A DNA stretch of 64,000 nucleotides. It comes from JAKFVC01 sp040386595. GTDB taxonomy: Bacteria; Planctomycetota; Planctomycetia; Planctomycetales; Planctomycetaceae. Where the stretch lies: the NCBI GenBank assembly GCA_040386595.1, contig JAZKFE010000070.1:4010-68009 (forward strand), in the 5' to 3' direction. The notes below the pieces were generated by a model. The model saw nothing but the letters and a program-made list of their open reading frames with translations, was not told the DNA's origin and did not search any database. Below, one piece after another: positions 23,548 to 31,770 of the stretch (positions are counted from its first letter, which is position 1; the number at the start of each line of letters is the position of its first letter). The position numbers were made by a program, and so were the translations under genes.

Positions 23548-25074
23548 TTAGTGATGATAGACTGGCTCGGCGAAGTCTTTCAGCACGTTCAGGCTGGCAG
23601 TGGCGACGTCGCGGTGCAGGCTGTTCCCGTGAGCATCCATGGTGCACAGCGTCGGGAACCCGTTGACTCGCAAGTGCCACATGGCTTCGGGAACGCCGAG
23701 TTCCAACAAGTCGACACCGTCCACGCCGGTGATGCACTTGGCGTAGTACTGCGCGGCACCGCCGATGGCGTTTAGATACACCGCTCCGTGCTCTTTCAAG
23801 CCGGCGAGCGTCTTCGGGCCCATGCCCCCCTTGCCGATGACGGCTCGTAACCCGAACTTGCCGATGATGTCGGCTTGGTACGGTTCTTCGCGGATGGAGG
23901 TCGTCGGGCCAGCACCCGTTACGGTCCATTTTCCGTCGGCATCTTTCAGCATCACGGGGCCACAGTGATAGATGATCTGGCCGTTAAGATCGATGGGCGC
24001 GTCGTGATGCAGCAAGTGGTGGTGCAGGGCGTCGCGGCCGGTGTGCATCGGTCCGTTGATGATGACGATGTCGCCCACGCGAATTGAGCGGATCTTCTCG
24101 TCGGTGATTGGGGCTTCCAGAACCACCTCTTTGCCGGTCAGCTGAAAACCTTCACCGGTGGCAAGTTGCTTGATCTCATCCTGTTCGCGGTATTGCCATT
24201 CCTGGATTTCGCCCGACGTGGGATCGAGCACGACGCCCAGGCGGCGGAAGGCCCAGCACTCGTAGGCGACCGAGACGAAAAAGGACGCCGGCAGCCGGTT
24301 CAGCACGCCGACTTTGCAACCCAGCAGGGTGACTTCGCCACCCCAGCCCATCGTGCCGATCTGCATCTTATTGGCAGTCTCGGTGACGTACTGTTCCAAC
24401 TCTGCCAATTCGGGAATCGGATTGACGTCGTCGGCGTTGCGGAACAGTTGGTGCTTGGCGTGCTCGTAGCCTGTCGTGCGATCACCGCCGACACAAACCC
24501 CCAGGTAACCAGCAGAACAGCCTTGCCCCTGGGCCTGGTAGACGGCATGCAGCAGGCACTTCCGAATGCCATCCAGATCGCGATCGGCGCGACCGAGGCC
24601 TTCCAGCTCACAGGGAACCGAGTACTGAATATTCTTGTTCTCGCAGCCGCCACCTTTGAGCACCAGCTTGATTTCGACTTCGTCTTTGCGGTGCTGGTGG
24701 AAGTGGATGACGGGAGTCCCCGGGCCGAGGTTGTCGCCGCTATTCTTACCAGTGAGCGAATCGACAGAGTTCGGTCGCAGTTTGCCCGCTTTGGTCGCTC
24801 GAGCGACTTGCCGCCGAATTTCTTCTTCCAGTTGGATCTGGTCGAAGCCGACGGGGGTGTGCACGATAAACGTCGGCATCCCCGTGTCCTGGCAGATGGG
24901 GCGTTCGCTGGCACACGCCATGTCGACATTGACCGCAATCGTCTGCAGGGCCATAGAAGCTCGAGAGAGAGGCGTTTCCCGCTCCAGAGCGCTCGCCATC
25001 AATCGCCGGATATCCGACGGCAGATTGGTCGAGGTCTGAACGATCAGTTGATAAACGCTTTCTGCAAACGACAT
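23548..25074 (-). CDS. Class I fumarate hydratase, fused two-domain type
   Basis: 508 aa, containing both the alpha (N-terminal) and beta (C-terminal) domains in one chain, as in E. coli FumA/FumB. It interconverts fumarate and malate in the citric acid cycle with a [4Fe-4S] cluster. Candidate cluster ligands are the Cys in RPICQDTGMP (about 61), that in GQGCSAGYLG and that in LLGCKVG. The C-terminal domain carries DAPIDLNGQIIYHCGPVML and GAGPTTSIREEPYQADII, the usual beta-domain blocks, with GKGGMG before the end. The ATG at 25074 is the only sensible start. Element D lies upstream. Confidence 0.93.
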   Translation of the reverse strand: MSFAESVYQLIVQTSTNLPSDIRRLMASALERETPLSRASMALQTIAVNVDMACASERPICQDTGMPTFIVHTPVGFDQIQLEEEIRRQVARATKAGKLRPNSVDSLTGKNSGDNLGPGTPVIHFHQHRKDEVEIKLVLKGGGCENKNIQYSVPCELEGLGRADRDLDGIRKCLLHAVYQAQGQGCSAGYLGVCVGGDRTTGYEHAKHQLFRNADDVNPIPELAELEQYVTETANKMQIGTMGWGGEVTLLGCKVGVLNRLPASFFVSVAYECWAFRRLGVVLDPTSGEIQEWQYREQDEIKQLATGEGFQLTGKEVVLEAPITDEKIRSIRVGDIVIINGPMHTGRDALHHHLLHHDAPIDLNGQIIYHCGPVMLKDADGKWTVTGAGPTTSIREEPYQADIIGKFGLRAVIGKGGMGPKTLAGLKEHGAVYLNAIGGAAQYYAKCITGVDGVDLLELGVPEAMWHLRVNGFPTLCTMDAHGNSLHRDVATASLNVLKDFAEPVYHH

Positions 25075-25120
25075 GGAAACGTCTCAATCTAAAGGACAAA
25101 TATTTTTCAAAGGCTTGGCG

Positions 25121-25267
25121 ATAGTCGTTGTTCGCTCTGCGAACTGAACGTCTTCGTTCTTGTTTTCTTGTTCTTACTATTCGCGAGCTGTCAGTCGCTT
25201 TGGTCTTCAATTGTCATCCATTGGGCGACGACGAAGACGTTCAGTTCGCGGAGCGAACAACGACTAT
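25121..25267 (+). repeat. 147-bp palindromic element, copy D
   Basis: Terminal arms of 37 bp (25121-25157 and 25231-25267) are inverted copies with one mismatch, starting ATAGTCGTTGTTCGCTC, the same end as copies A-C. The core does not resemble theirs. It lies between the fumarase start and the response-regulator stop. Confidence 0.88.
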
Positions 25268-25282
25268 GGCTATGATTACGGC

Positions 25283-25744
25283 TTACTCGTCGTCGTCTTC
25301 CGCGGGTTTCGCGGTCTTCTTGCGAGTGACTCGGGTGGGTTTGGCGGGAGTTTCGGGCTCCAGGGCGGCCGCGGCTTTCTTCAGCGAGCGGTCGACCGCT
25401 TCCAGCAGCACGTCCATGGCGAACGGCTTGCGGAGGTAGTCATCCACCCCCAGCATCTCCGCATAGGCCTTGTGGCGACCCCCTTCGTTCGCGGTGATCA
25501 TGATCACGCGAGGCGGGTTTTCCATTTCCTGCTTGAGGAATTCCAGTACCGGGAAGCCACCCAGCTGCGGCATCATCATGTCGGTGATGACGAGGTCGGG
25601 GGTCCGGCTGACGGCGAGCTTTTTGCCTTCGACACCATTCGGGGCGACCAGCACGGTGTAACCCGCCGATTCCAGAACACTGCGTAGCGTGTTCTGAATT
25701 TCGCGGTCATCTTCAATCAGCAGAATCGTGGCGGGGGTCGTCAT
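25283..25744 (-). CDS. Single-domain response regulator
   Basis: 153 aa. The CheY-like receiver domain covers residues 6-122: acidic pair in LLIEDDRE, phospho-acceptor Asp in LVITDMMMPQ (about 54), Thr in VIMITANEG and Lys in DDYLRKPFA. After it comes a short Lys/Pro/Ala-rich tail ending in DDDE and no output domain, so it may act by protein-protein contact or in a phosphorelay. No histidine kinase is near. The tail (PETPAKPTRVTRKKTAKPAEDDDE) looks like a flexible, basic-then-acidic linker. Confidence 0.92.
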   Translation of the reverse strand: MTTPATILLIEDDREIQNTLRSVLESAGYTVLVAPNGVEGKKLAVSRTPDLVITDMMMPQLGGFPVLEFLKQEMENPPRVIMITANEGGRHKAYAEMLGVDDYLRKPFAMDVLLEAVDRSLKKAAAALEPETPAKPTRVTRKKTAKPAEDDDE

Positions 25745-25917
25745 GAAAATCTCTTTTCGTCAGCAAACCGCTTCGCAGCGGTATCGAGAGCCAATTCCAG
25801 GCGAGTGAGCAGCTTCCATCCTAGCGATCCGGCAGCGTTTCTCAAGCGGACATTGATGCCAGCAGCGTGACAGGATGGTTAGCAGGCTCAAACCGAGACG
25901 GCGATGTCTGTTACAAA

Positions 25918-26931
25918 TCAGCGGGCGGGTTTCACCGCGGTGGCGTTCTCCGCCAATTTGAGCGGCTGGGCATCCAAGCCTTGGCTTTGCAAATGGGCGA
26001 CCAGCAAGTCGACGTAACCATGTGTGACCAAAACATGTTCGGCGCCAGTCTCGGCAATGGCCCAGAGTGTTTCCGACCAATCGGCATGGTCCGACAGCAC
26101 AAATCCGCAGTCGACGCGATGTCGTGGGCAGGCCCCTTTGGTGCTCATCCAGCCGGAGGCGAAGGCGGTCGAACGTGGCCCGGCACGTCGCATCCACCGG
26201 CCGTCACGGACTTGTGGAGGAGCCAGAATCAGCGATGAGCCCCATTCGGTCCCTTCCGGCGCGTCGTCGATGCAGATCGTTTCGGGCAGTTTGATGCCAC
26301 TCGCCCGGTAGTCGGCGTTGATCGTTTCCACCTTGGCATGGGTGATGATCGGCCCCAACGACGTGTCTTGCAGACCCGCCAGAACGCGCTGTGACTTCCC
26401 CGCAGCATAGCAATACAGCACGCTGGCCCGGCCCCAGGCCCGGTTCAGGCGCCACCAGTCGGAGATCTCGGCCCAGACTGTCGCCTGGTCCGGCCAGTTG
26501 AAATCGGGGTTGGCGAAGGTGGACTCGGTGATAAACGTATGACACTTCAGCGGCTCAAACGGGGCACAGGTGGGGTCGGCGGCAACCTTGAAGTCCCCCG
26601 TGAACACCCAGACTTCACCTTGATACTCAACGCGAACCTGAGACGACCCCAGCATATGACCCGCAGGGTGCAACGAGACTTTCACACCGCGAAAGTCCAT
26701 GACTTCGCCATACTGGACCGTCTTAATAACGGCACTGGGAGACAGCCGCGTCCGCAACACATGCTTGCCGCAGTCGACCGTGATGTACTCACGCGATCCC
26801 GTCCGGGCATGGTCCGCGTGGGCATGGGTAATGATCGCCCGCGAGACCGCTTTGCTGGGATCGATGAAGAATTCACCGGCTTCACAAAACAGTCCGGCCG
26901 GGGTGAGTCGAAGCAGAGGCGAAGAAGAAAT
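25918..26931 (-). CDS. Ligase-associated DNA exonuclease-like metallo-beta-lactamase protein, no standard start codon
   Basis: About 338 aa if read from ATT at 26931. The N-terminal zinc motif is ITHAHADHA (about residues 33-41, from upstream of the first GTG), followed by SREYITVDCGKHVLRTRL; then VSLHPAGHMLGSSQVRVEY, VFTGDFK, HTFITESTFANPDFNWP, and the C-terminal FVLSDHADWSETLWAIAETGAEHVLVTHGY. This is the order of beta-CASP/ligase-associated exonucleases that usually sit beside an ATP-dependent DNA ligase and helicase. No ligase is in this window. The frame upstream has no ATG or GTG before an in-frame TAA; AGGA lies 9 bases before the ATT at 26931. A start at the first GTG (26760) would remove the zinc-binding motif. 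Confidence 0.72.
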   Translation of the reverse strand: MSSSPLLRLTPAGLFCEAGEFFIDPSKAVSRAIITHAHADHARTGSREYITVDCGKHVLRTRLSPSAVIKTVQYGEVMDFRGVKVSLHPAGHMLGSSQVRVEYQGEVWVFTGDFKVAADPTCAPFEPLKCHTFITESTFANPDFNWPDQATVWAEISDWWRLNRAWGRASVLYCYAAGKSQRVLAGLQDTSLGPIITHAKVETINADYRASGIKLPETICIDDAPEGTEWGSSLILAPPQVRDGRWMRRAGPRSTAFASGWMSTKGACPRHRVDCGFVLSDHADWSETLWAIAETGAEHVLVTHGYVDLLVAHLQSQGLDAQPLKLAENATAVKPAR

Positions 26932-27038
26932 AGCGAAATCCTGACATGAGGTGCGATCGCGTTAACACAGCGTGATCATCAATGGAGAAAACTTTGTAGG
27001 GTGCCCAGATTTCTGAATCTGGGTGAGCGGAGCGAACC

Positions 27039-27075
27039 ATAGTCGTTGTTCGCTCCGCGAACTGAACGTCTTCGT
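27039..27075 (+). repeat. Solo arm of a D-type element, copy E
   Basis: 37 bases match the left arm of copy D (ATAGTCGTTGTTCGCTCCGC onward to TCTTCGT), without a partner arm. It is just beyond the esterase stop. Immediately left is a perfect short palindrome CCCAGATT-TCTG-AATCTGGG (27004-27023). Confidence 0.75.
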
Positions 27076-27104
27076 CTCTTCGTAAGCTAGGCTGCAGTCA
27101 CCAC

Positions 27105-27983
27105 CTACTTTAAACGCTGTTCAAAATACGACAGCAACGCCTTATCAGCTTTCTCGGCGTCGGCCCCTTTGAACCCGTGGCCCGCTCCTTCCAGCGTCAA
27201 CAGGTCGGCTTCGACGGTTGCCGCTTTCAGCTTGTCGACCATCCAGACTGCCTGTTCGTGAGCGACATACTTGTCTTCTGTCCCATGAATGCACAGCGTC
27301 GGGGCGGCATTCGGTGTGACCCAATACAGGGGGCTAGAGCGAATGTGCTGCACGCGGGCCGTTTCCAGATTGCCGCCCAACCACAAGGGCAACACTTCAT
27401 GAGCATCGACGCTTTTCCCGTAGGACTTGGTGAAGTCGCTGGGGCCATAAACGTTGACGACACACGCGACATGGCTGGACTGGTCGGCATTCCCGCCGGT
27501 CCCTTCAAATTCGGGAACATCCCGCGTGACGGCCAGGAATTGTGCCAAGTGCCCACCGGCCGAGCCACCCGTGACGCCAATTTTGTCGGGGTTGATTTTA
27601 TATTTGGCTGCATTGGCTCGGAGCCAGCGGACGGCCGCCTTGGTGTCATGAACGGCCGCGGGGAACTGATACTTCGGAGCCAGGCGGTAGCTGCAGGTGG
27701 CGGCGATAAAACCATGCTCGGCCAGCTTGATGCACAGGGCGTCGTATCCATCGCGCTTGCCGGCTCGAAAACCACCCCCGTGAATGCACAACACGGTGGG
27801 GAACGGTCCCTCTCCCGACTTGGGACGAGCCAGGTTCAGCTGCAAATGCTGATCATCGGGATTTGAGTATTCGATCCCCGTTTCCCAGGTCACGGTATCG
27901 GGAATCTTGGGTTGTGCTTGAACGTTTCCAGCCAGGACTGCCAAATACACGCCACACACACCAGCCAACCATCGGCAACGCAT
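27105..27983 (-). CDS. Secreted alpha/beta hydrolase (esterase, BD-FAE/hormone-sensitive-lipase type)
   Basis: 292 aa. A signal peptide (MRCRWLAGVCGVYLAVLAGNVQA) is followed by an alpha/beta hydrolase with oxyanion motif HGGGF, nucleophile elbow GGSAGGH (Ser about 140), GTEDKYVA with the acid and GAGHGF with the catalytic His. This matches the carbohydrate-esterase/lipase-like group that planctomycetes encode in large numbers. The substrate cannot be told; acetylated polysaccharide is plausible. Single gene on the minus strand. Confidence 0.88.
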   Translation of the reverse strand: MRCRWLAGVCGVYLAVLAGNVQAQPKIPDTVTWETGIEYSNPDDQHLQLNLARPKSGEGPFPTVLCIHGGGFRAGKRDGYDALCIKLAEHGFIAATCSYRLAPKYQFPAAVHDTKAAVRWLRANAAKYKINPDKIGVTGGSAGGHLAQFLAVTRDVPEFEGTGGNADQSSHVACVVNVYGPSDFTKSYGKSVDAHEVLPLWLGGNLETARVQHIRSSPLYWVTPNAAPTLCIHGTEDKYVAHEQAVWMVDKLKAATVEADLLTLEGAGHGFKGADAEKADKALLSYFEQRLK

Positions 27984-28089
27984 CGTCGAGCTCCAATTGC
28001 GGTGAATCGAGGTAGAGAACTCCGCTCAGACTAACAGAGCAGGGGGGCCAGAGCCACTTCAGCGTCATACTGCTGGCGTCATGCCGCCT

Positions 28090-28599
28090 TTAGAGCTCTG
28101 CCGGAAATTGCGCGACGTACCACTCGACTAAGACCCGAAATGGTGGTGAGAAGATCTCGGGTTGTTGTTCCAACTCCTGGAGCAGGTCGCGCAAAGTCAG
28201 TTGCCGGACCTCCGCGACTTCAACGGGATCGGGCCGAGGTACCGCGTCGGAGTGGGCCCGGTAGAGGACGGAGTGCTCCCAAGCCAGGTCCTCGCGGGCT
28301 GAGAATTTGCCGAGGAACTCCAACGGCGCGACAAGTCCGATTTCTTCTTCTAGCTCGCGTTCTGCCGATTCGAGGTAGTCCTCACCGGTCGACAGATGCC
28401 CTGACGCGGACGACGTATAGCACAGGGGAAATTCATCTTTGGTCGCGGACCGGACCTGCACCAGGAGTTCTTTACGGCTGTTGAACACGAAGACATGCGC
28501 CGCGCGATGTAGCAGTTTTTGAGCATGCACGTAGGACCGCGGTGCTTGTCCGATGACCCGGTCTTCCGCATCGCAGACGTCAAAGATTTCTTCAGGCAT
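28090..28599 (-). CDS. NUDIX hydrolase
   Basis: 169 aa. The Nudix box is complete: G-x5-E-x7-RELEEEIGL within GHLSTGEDYLESAERELEEEIGL, which binds Mg and hydrolyses nucleoside-diphosphate-linked substrates. The N-terminus (FDVCDAEDRVIGQAPRSYVHAQKLLHRAAHVFVFN) resembles the YfcD/isopentenyl-diphosphate-isomerase-like subgroup; such proteins may be hydrolases or Nudix isomerase relatives. Substrate is not determinable. A hairpin at 28620-28645 lies upstream. Confidence 0.92.
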   Translation of the reverse strand: MPEEIFDVCDAEDRVIGQAPRSYVHAQKLLHRAAHVFVFNSRKELLVQVRSATKDEFPLCYTSSASGHLSTGEDYLESAERELEEEIGLVAPLEFLGKFSAREDLAWEHSVLYRAHSDAVPRPDPVEVAEVRQLTLRDLLQELEQQPEIFSPPFRVLVEWYVAQFPAEL

Positions 28600-28619
28600 A
28601 AATGTGCTTAGTATAGAGC

Positions 28620-28645
28620 CGGTGAGCCAGAGGCTGACTCACCGG
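28620..28645. terminator. Hairpin between the NUDIX and LRR genes
   Basis: CCGGTGAG and CTCACCGG form an 8-bp stem around a 10-base loop, 25 bases beyond the stop of the LRR gene. There is no T-run, so it is weak as a terminator on its own. Confidence 0.5.
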
Positions 28646-28669
28646 TGCGATGATCCCTGATAACGTGGG

Positions 28670-29512
28670 TTACGGCATTTCCAGGCGGACGCCGATCGTC
28701 TTGAGCGCTTCCGTTTGCTCGCCCTTGGCGGGATCGCTCAGCGGATTCTCTTTCATGAACAGCCGCAGGTACGGGGCGAAATTCTTCTTGCCTTCCGCAT
28801 CCGCTTTGCAGACGGCCACCAGCGGTGCCAGATCGGTGACCTTATTCTTATCAATGAACAACATCCGCAGTTGGGTTTGCTTACCCAGCGGTGCCAGATC
28901 GACGATTTCGTTTCCGGAGAGCTTTAACAGAGACAGGCTGCTGACGTTCTCGATGGGCTTCAAGTCGACGACTTTATTGCCGGCCAGATCGAGTGAAGAC
29001 AACTTGGCAATTTCGGCTAGCGGTGCCAGGTCGACGATTTGGTTATTGGCGGCATACAGGGCGGACAGCTTTTTGAGCTCCTTGAGCGGCGCAATGTCTT
29101 TCACCTGATTATTGGAAAGCTCAAGGTATTGCAGACCGGTTAGCCCCGCCAGCGGTGTGATGTCTGCGATCTTATTGCTGGACAGATCCAGAGATTGCAG
29201 ATTCTTGAGATCCTTGATCGCGGCGATGCTTTCGACTTCGTTTTTGGCCAGATTGATCAAGGCGATATTGGGGCATTTTTCCAGACCGGTGAGGTCCTTG
29301 ATCCCCTTGCCTTTGGCTTCGAAGACGAAGATTTTCTTTAAATCGTCATCGGTCAGTTCGGCGGTTCCGTCACGTTTATCCAGGATGTAATACCGCAGTG
29401 CGGCTTCCAGATTCTTGTCAGGAAATTGGACAGCCCAGGCGGGAGTGACCGTCATGCACCAGCAGCACGCGACGACCGCGCCGAGACCGATTCGAGCCAT
29501 GCGAGTCTTCAT
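28670..29512 (-). CDS. Secreted leucine-rich repeat protein
   Basis: About 280 aa from the ATG at 29512, preceded by a strong AAAGGAGGA. A signal peptide (ARIGLGAVVACCWCMTVTPAWA) leads into FPDKNLEAALRYYI, the usual cap of internalin-like LRRs. Seven or so 22-residue repeats follow, each of the form L-x2-L-x2-LxLxxNxIxDIxPLAxL (NKIADITPL, NQVKDIAPL, NQIVDLAPL, NKVVDLKPI, NEIVDLAPL, NKVTDLAPL). No catalytic domain. Presumably a binding protein at the cell surface or in the periplasm. Cysteines are few, matching bacterial LRRs. Confidence 0.9.
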   Translation of the reverse strand: MKTRMARIGLGAVVACCWCMTVTPAWAVQFPDKNLEAALRYYILDKRDGTAELTDDDLKKIFVFEAKGKGIKDLTGLEKCPNIALINLAKNEVESIAAIKDLKNLQSLDLSSNKIADITPLAGLTGLQYLELSNNQVKDIAPLKELKKLSALYAANNQIVDLAPLAEIAKLSSLDLAGNKVVDLKPIENVSSLSLLKLSGNEIVDLAPLGKQTQLRMLFIDKNKVTDLAPLVAVCKADAEGKKNFAPYLRLFMKENPLSDPAKGEQTEALKTIGVRLEMP

Positions 29513-29749
29513 CCGGAAATCCTCCTTTGTGTGATTCAAGTTGTGGGTGAGCTGCAGAGATGTTACCGGTGAGCTCACCGAACTTCGAGACTAATCAACA
29601 AAGGCTTTTGCTTCAATGCAAACTGCGGATTGCCAGCGGTAGCAGGCTGAGCGACGGGGTGTTCAAACTCAACCAGCGCCTGCAGTCTATTGGCTGCCTC
29701 GAAAAGGACGAGTGTTCCTTAATGTTAGGGCGATCCAAGATCCGTAGGA

Positions 29750-29949
29750 TGGGCATTCCTGCCTTAGGATTACCCTACTTTTTAGTCGCAAAAATCCCTG
29801 AGAAATCAGCATTTTTTAACGTCAGCTGTAGGACCGACTTTCGATTTTGGGCTTACTGGTCCTACAGAATTTAAAAAACTCCTGAGTTTCCAAGCATTGA
29901 TAGTTTAAAAAGGTGTCCAAAGTAGGGTAATCCCAAGGCATTCCTGCCC
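29750..29949. repeat. 200-bp inverted-repeat element with nested hairpin
   Basis: The outer arms (about 29760-29783 and 29918-29941) are inverted copies of TGCCTTRGGATTACCCTACTT. Inside them is a second perfect 10-bp stem (CTGTAGGACC / GGTCCTACAG, 29825-29867). No ORF of interest. It lies in the 545-base interval between the HD-GYP and LRR genes. Confidence 0.75.
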
Positions 29950-30058
29950 GTCGGTATTGTTTCCCAGGAAGAGACGGGCGCAAGAGTGCCCAACCTACAG
30001 AAGGATCTCATCACTCCCGGCGGGGCTGGGTTGTCGTAAGCTGTAGACCCAAAACAGC

Positions 30059-31729
30059 TTAGGAGCGTCGTGGTCGCTTGATGGCAAAGTTCAACGAAGC
30101 GTCGTCCTTTTCCGAGTCCTGTCGGATGGCGCCGTCCAGTGCTTCTCGCAAGGATTCGCCGATGCCGCGTTGTCGGATCTCGCTCATTCGCTGTTTGCAG
30201 CGCAGAAACGCGTTCACAATGTTGGGGTCCCATTGTTCGCCGCTGCCATCCTCGAAGATCTGCTGGACCTTATCCAGTTTCATGCCTTCGCGATAAGGAC
30301 GGTCAGAGCTCATGGCGTCGAAGCTGTCGGCGACGGCAATAATCCGAGCCAGTTGTGGGATCTGCTCACCACTCAGGCCGGTTGGATAGCCGGTGCCGTT
30401 GTACTGTTCGTGATGGTAGAGCACGCCATCCAGCAACTGGTCGATCCCGGTTAAGCCCGAGAGAATGCGATGCCCAATCACGACGTGCTCGTTGATGTGC
30501 TGCCGCTCTTCGTTGGTGAGGACCCCATCCTTGCAGAGCACCTCGTCGCGAATCCCGATCTTCCCGATATCGTGCAGCAACCCGGCCAGATAGATGTCGT
30601 TCAATTGCTCTTCGGGCAGACTCATCTCTTTGCCCAGTTCCACAGCCATCCGGGCGACGCGTTCGCTGTGTCCGGCGGTGTAGGAATCTTTGGCATCGAT
30701 TGCCGCGGTGAGCGAACGGGTCAGGCCGACAACCAGATTTTTGACATCCTGGTATCGGTTCGAAGTTCGTGCCTGGGCGGCGATCAGCGTCGAGAAAGAG
30801 GCCAACAGTGCGGGATCGCTAATCTGAAACGGCGTTGCGGCAGGCTTGGTTTCTTGGTCTGGATTCGAAGGTGACGGGCTGTCGGAAGGTGGCCGGCTCG
30901 GGCGGTTCACCTTATTGATGATGATCAGGTAGCCCGATTCGTTTTCGGACTGAATTTTGACCGCAGCCAACCCGTGGATTTGCGGAAACTTCTGACCGAT
31001 TTCCGTGTTAGCGGGGTTGTTGTCGATCAGAATTTCGGCGCGATCCCAGTTTGGGTGTTCGCTCAGCATGCCTGCCAGCTGTTGGCATTCCCACAACGTC
31101 AGCGAATTTCCGGAACGCGGCGAGGCCATGGCCAGCGATTCGCCGATGACGCAAATGGCGGTTTCGACAGTCAGAACTTCGGTGACTGCTTTAAGAGCAT
31201 GCCGTTGAAACCGTGCGGTTCCCCCGTGCATCCGGGTATTTCGCAACAGGATGTCAAACGCCGCCAGCACCGAGCATGCTTGAGCTTCCCGGTGTCGATT
31301 GGCGCTGTGAGTCTTCCCACGTTCAGAGGTGGTCGACAGCTTTTCCAGCAGCAGGCCACACCATTTTTCCAGGCGCTGGATTTCTTGCTGGGTGTCCCGA
31401 TCTCCACGAGCAAACCGGGTCAGATTGGTCAGGCCCAGTAATTTGGTCATCCCCGATTCCCGAATGGGGAGCAGGGCTAGATATGTGGACTCGGTGGCGG
31501 GTGTGATTACCGGTTTTTTTAACGCCGCGTAGCCGCGTACGACATCTGCGGTTAGCGTGAAGTCCGCAACGGCAGGTTCTTCGTCGCCATGAATGGCCAG
31601 CTTGTCGCCCGATTGCACATCAAACAACGTGACCGCGGCGCTCAGTTCCGATTCCAGGATGAATGCAATGGCCTTGGCCTGTTCAACCACGGTCGATTCG
31701 CGGCTTGTCGTCATTGCAAGTGCCACCAT
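30059..31729 (-). CDS. HD-GYP domain protein (c-di-GMP phosphodiesterase type)
   Basis: 556 aa. An N-terminal region (1-135) and a second region (about 150-275) look like two GAF-like sensor domains. A Ser/Pro-rich linker (277-300) precedes the HD-GYP domain (about 325-500). Its motifs are HSERVARMA, LLHDIGKIGI (His386, Asp387), HINEHVVIGH, and HHEQYNGTGYP with GYP at 447-449, all intact, so it should cleave c-di-GMP. The final 45 residues are polar. It is directly downstream of the large Ser/Thr kinase gene on the minus strand (41-base gap), a likely transcriptional unit. Confidence 0.92.
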   Translation of the reverse strand: MVALAMTTSRESTVVEQAKAIAFILESELSAAVTLFDVQSGDKLAIHGDEEPAVADFTLTADVVRGYAALKKPVITPATESTYLALLPIRESGMTKLLGLTNLTRFARGDRDTQQEIQRLEKWCGLLLEKLSTTSERGKTHSANRHREAQACSVLAAFDILLRNTRMHGGTARFQRHALKAVTEVLTVETAICVIGESLAMASPRSGNSLTLWECQQLAGMLSEHPNWDRAEILIDNNPANTEIGQKFPQIHGLAAVKIQSENESGYLIIINKVNRPSRPPSDSPSPSNPDQETKPAATPFQISDPALLASFSTLIAAQARTSNRYQDVKNLVVGLTRSLTAAIDAKDSYTAGHSERVARMAVELGKEMSLPEEQLNDIYLAGLLHDIGKIGIRDEVLCKDGVLTNEERQHINEHVVIGHRILSGLTGIDQLLDGVLYHHEQYNGTGYPTGLSGEQIPQLARIIAVADSFDAMSSDRPYREGMKLDKVQQIFEDGSGEQWDPNIVNAFLRCKQRMSEIRQRGIGESLREALDGAIRQDSEKDDASLNFAIKRPRRS

Positions 31730-31770
31730 GTGACAATTCCTTAGTTACGCTCGATCACGGACTCGTAACT

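Noticed and set aside
23502..25267. Fumarase as cargo of a composite element between F and D
   Set aside because: F is only a short terminator-like palindrome and fumarase is an ordinary housekeeping gene; there is no sign of transfer.
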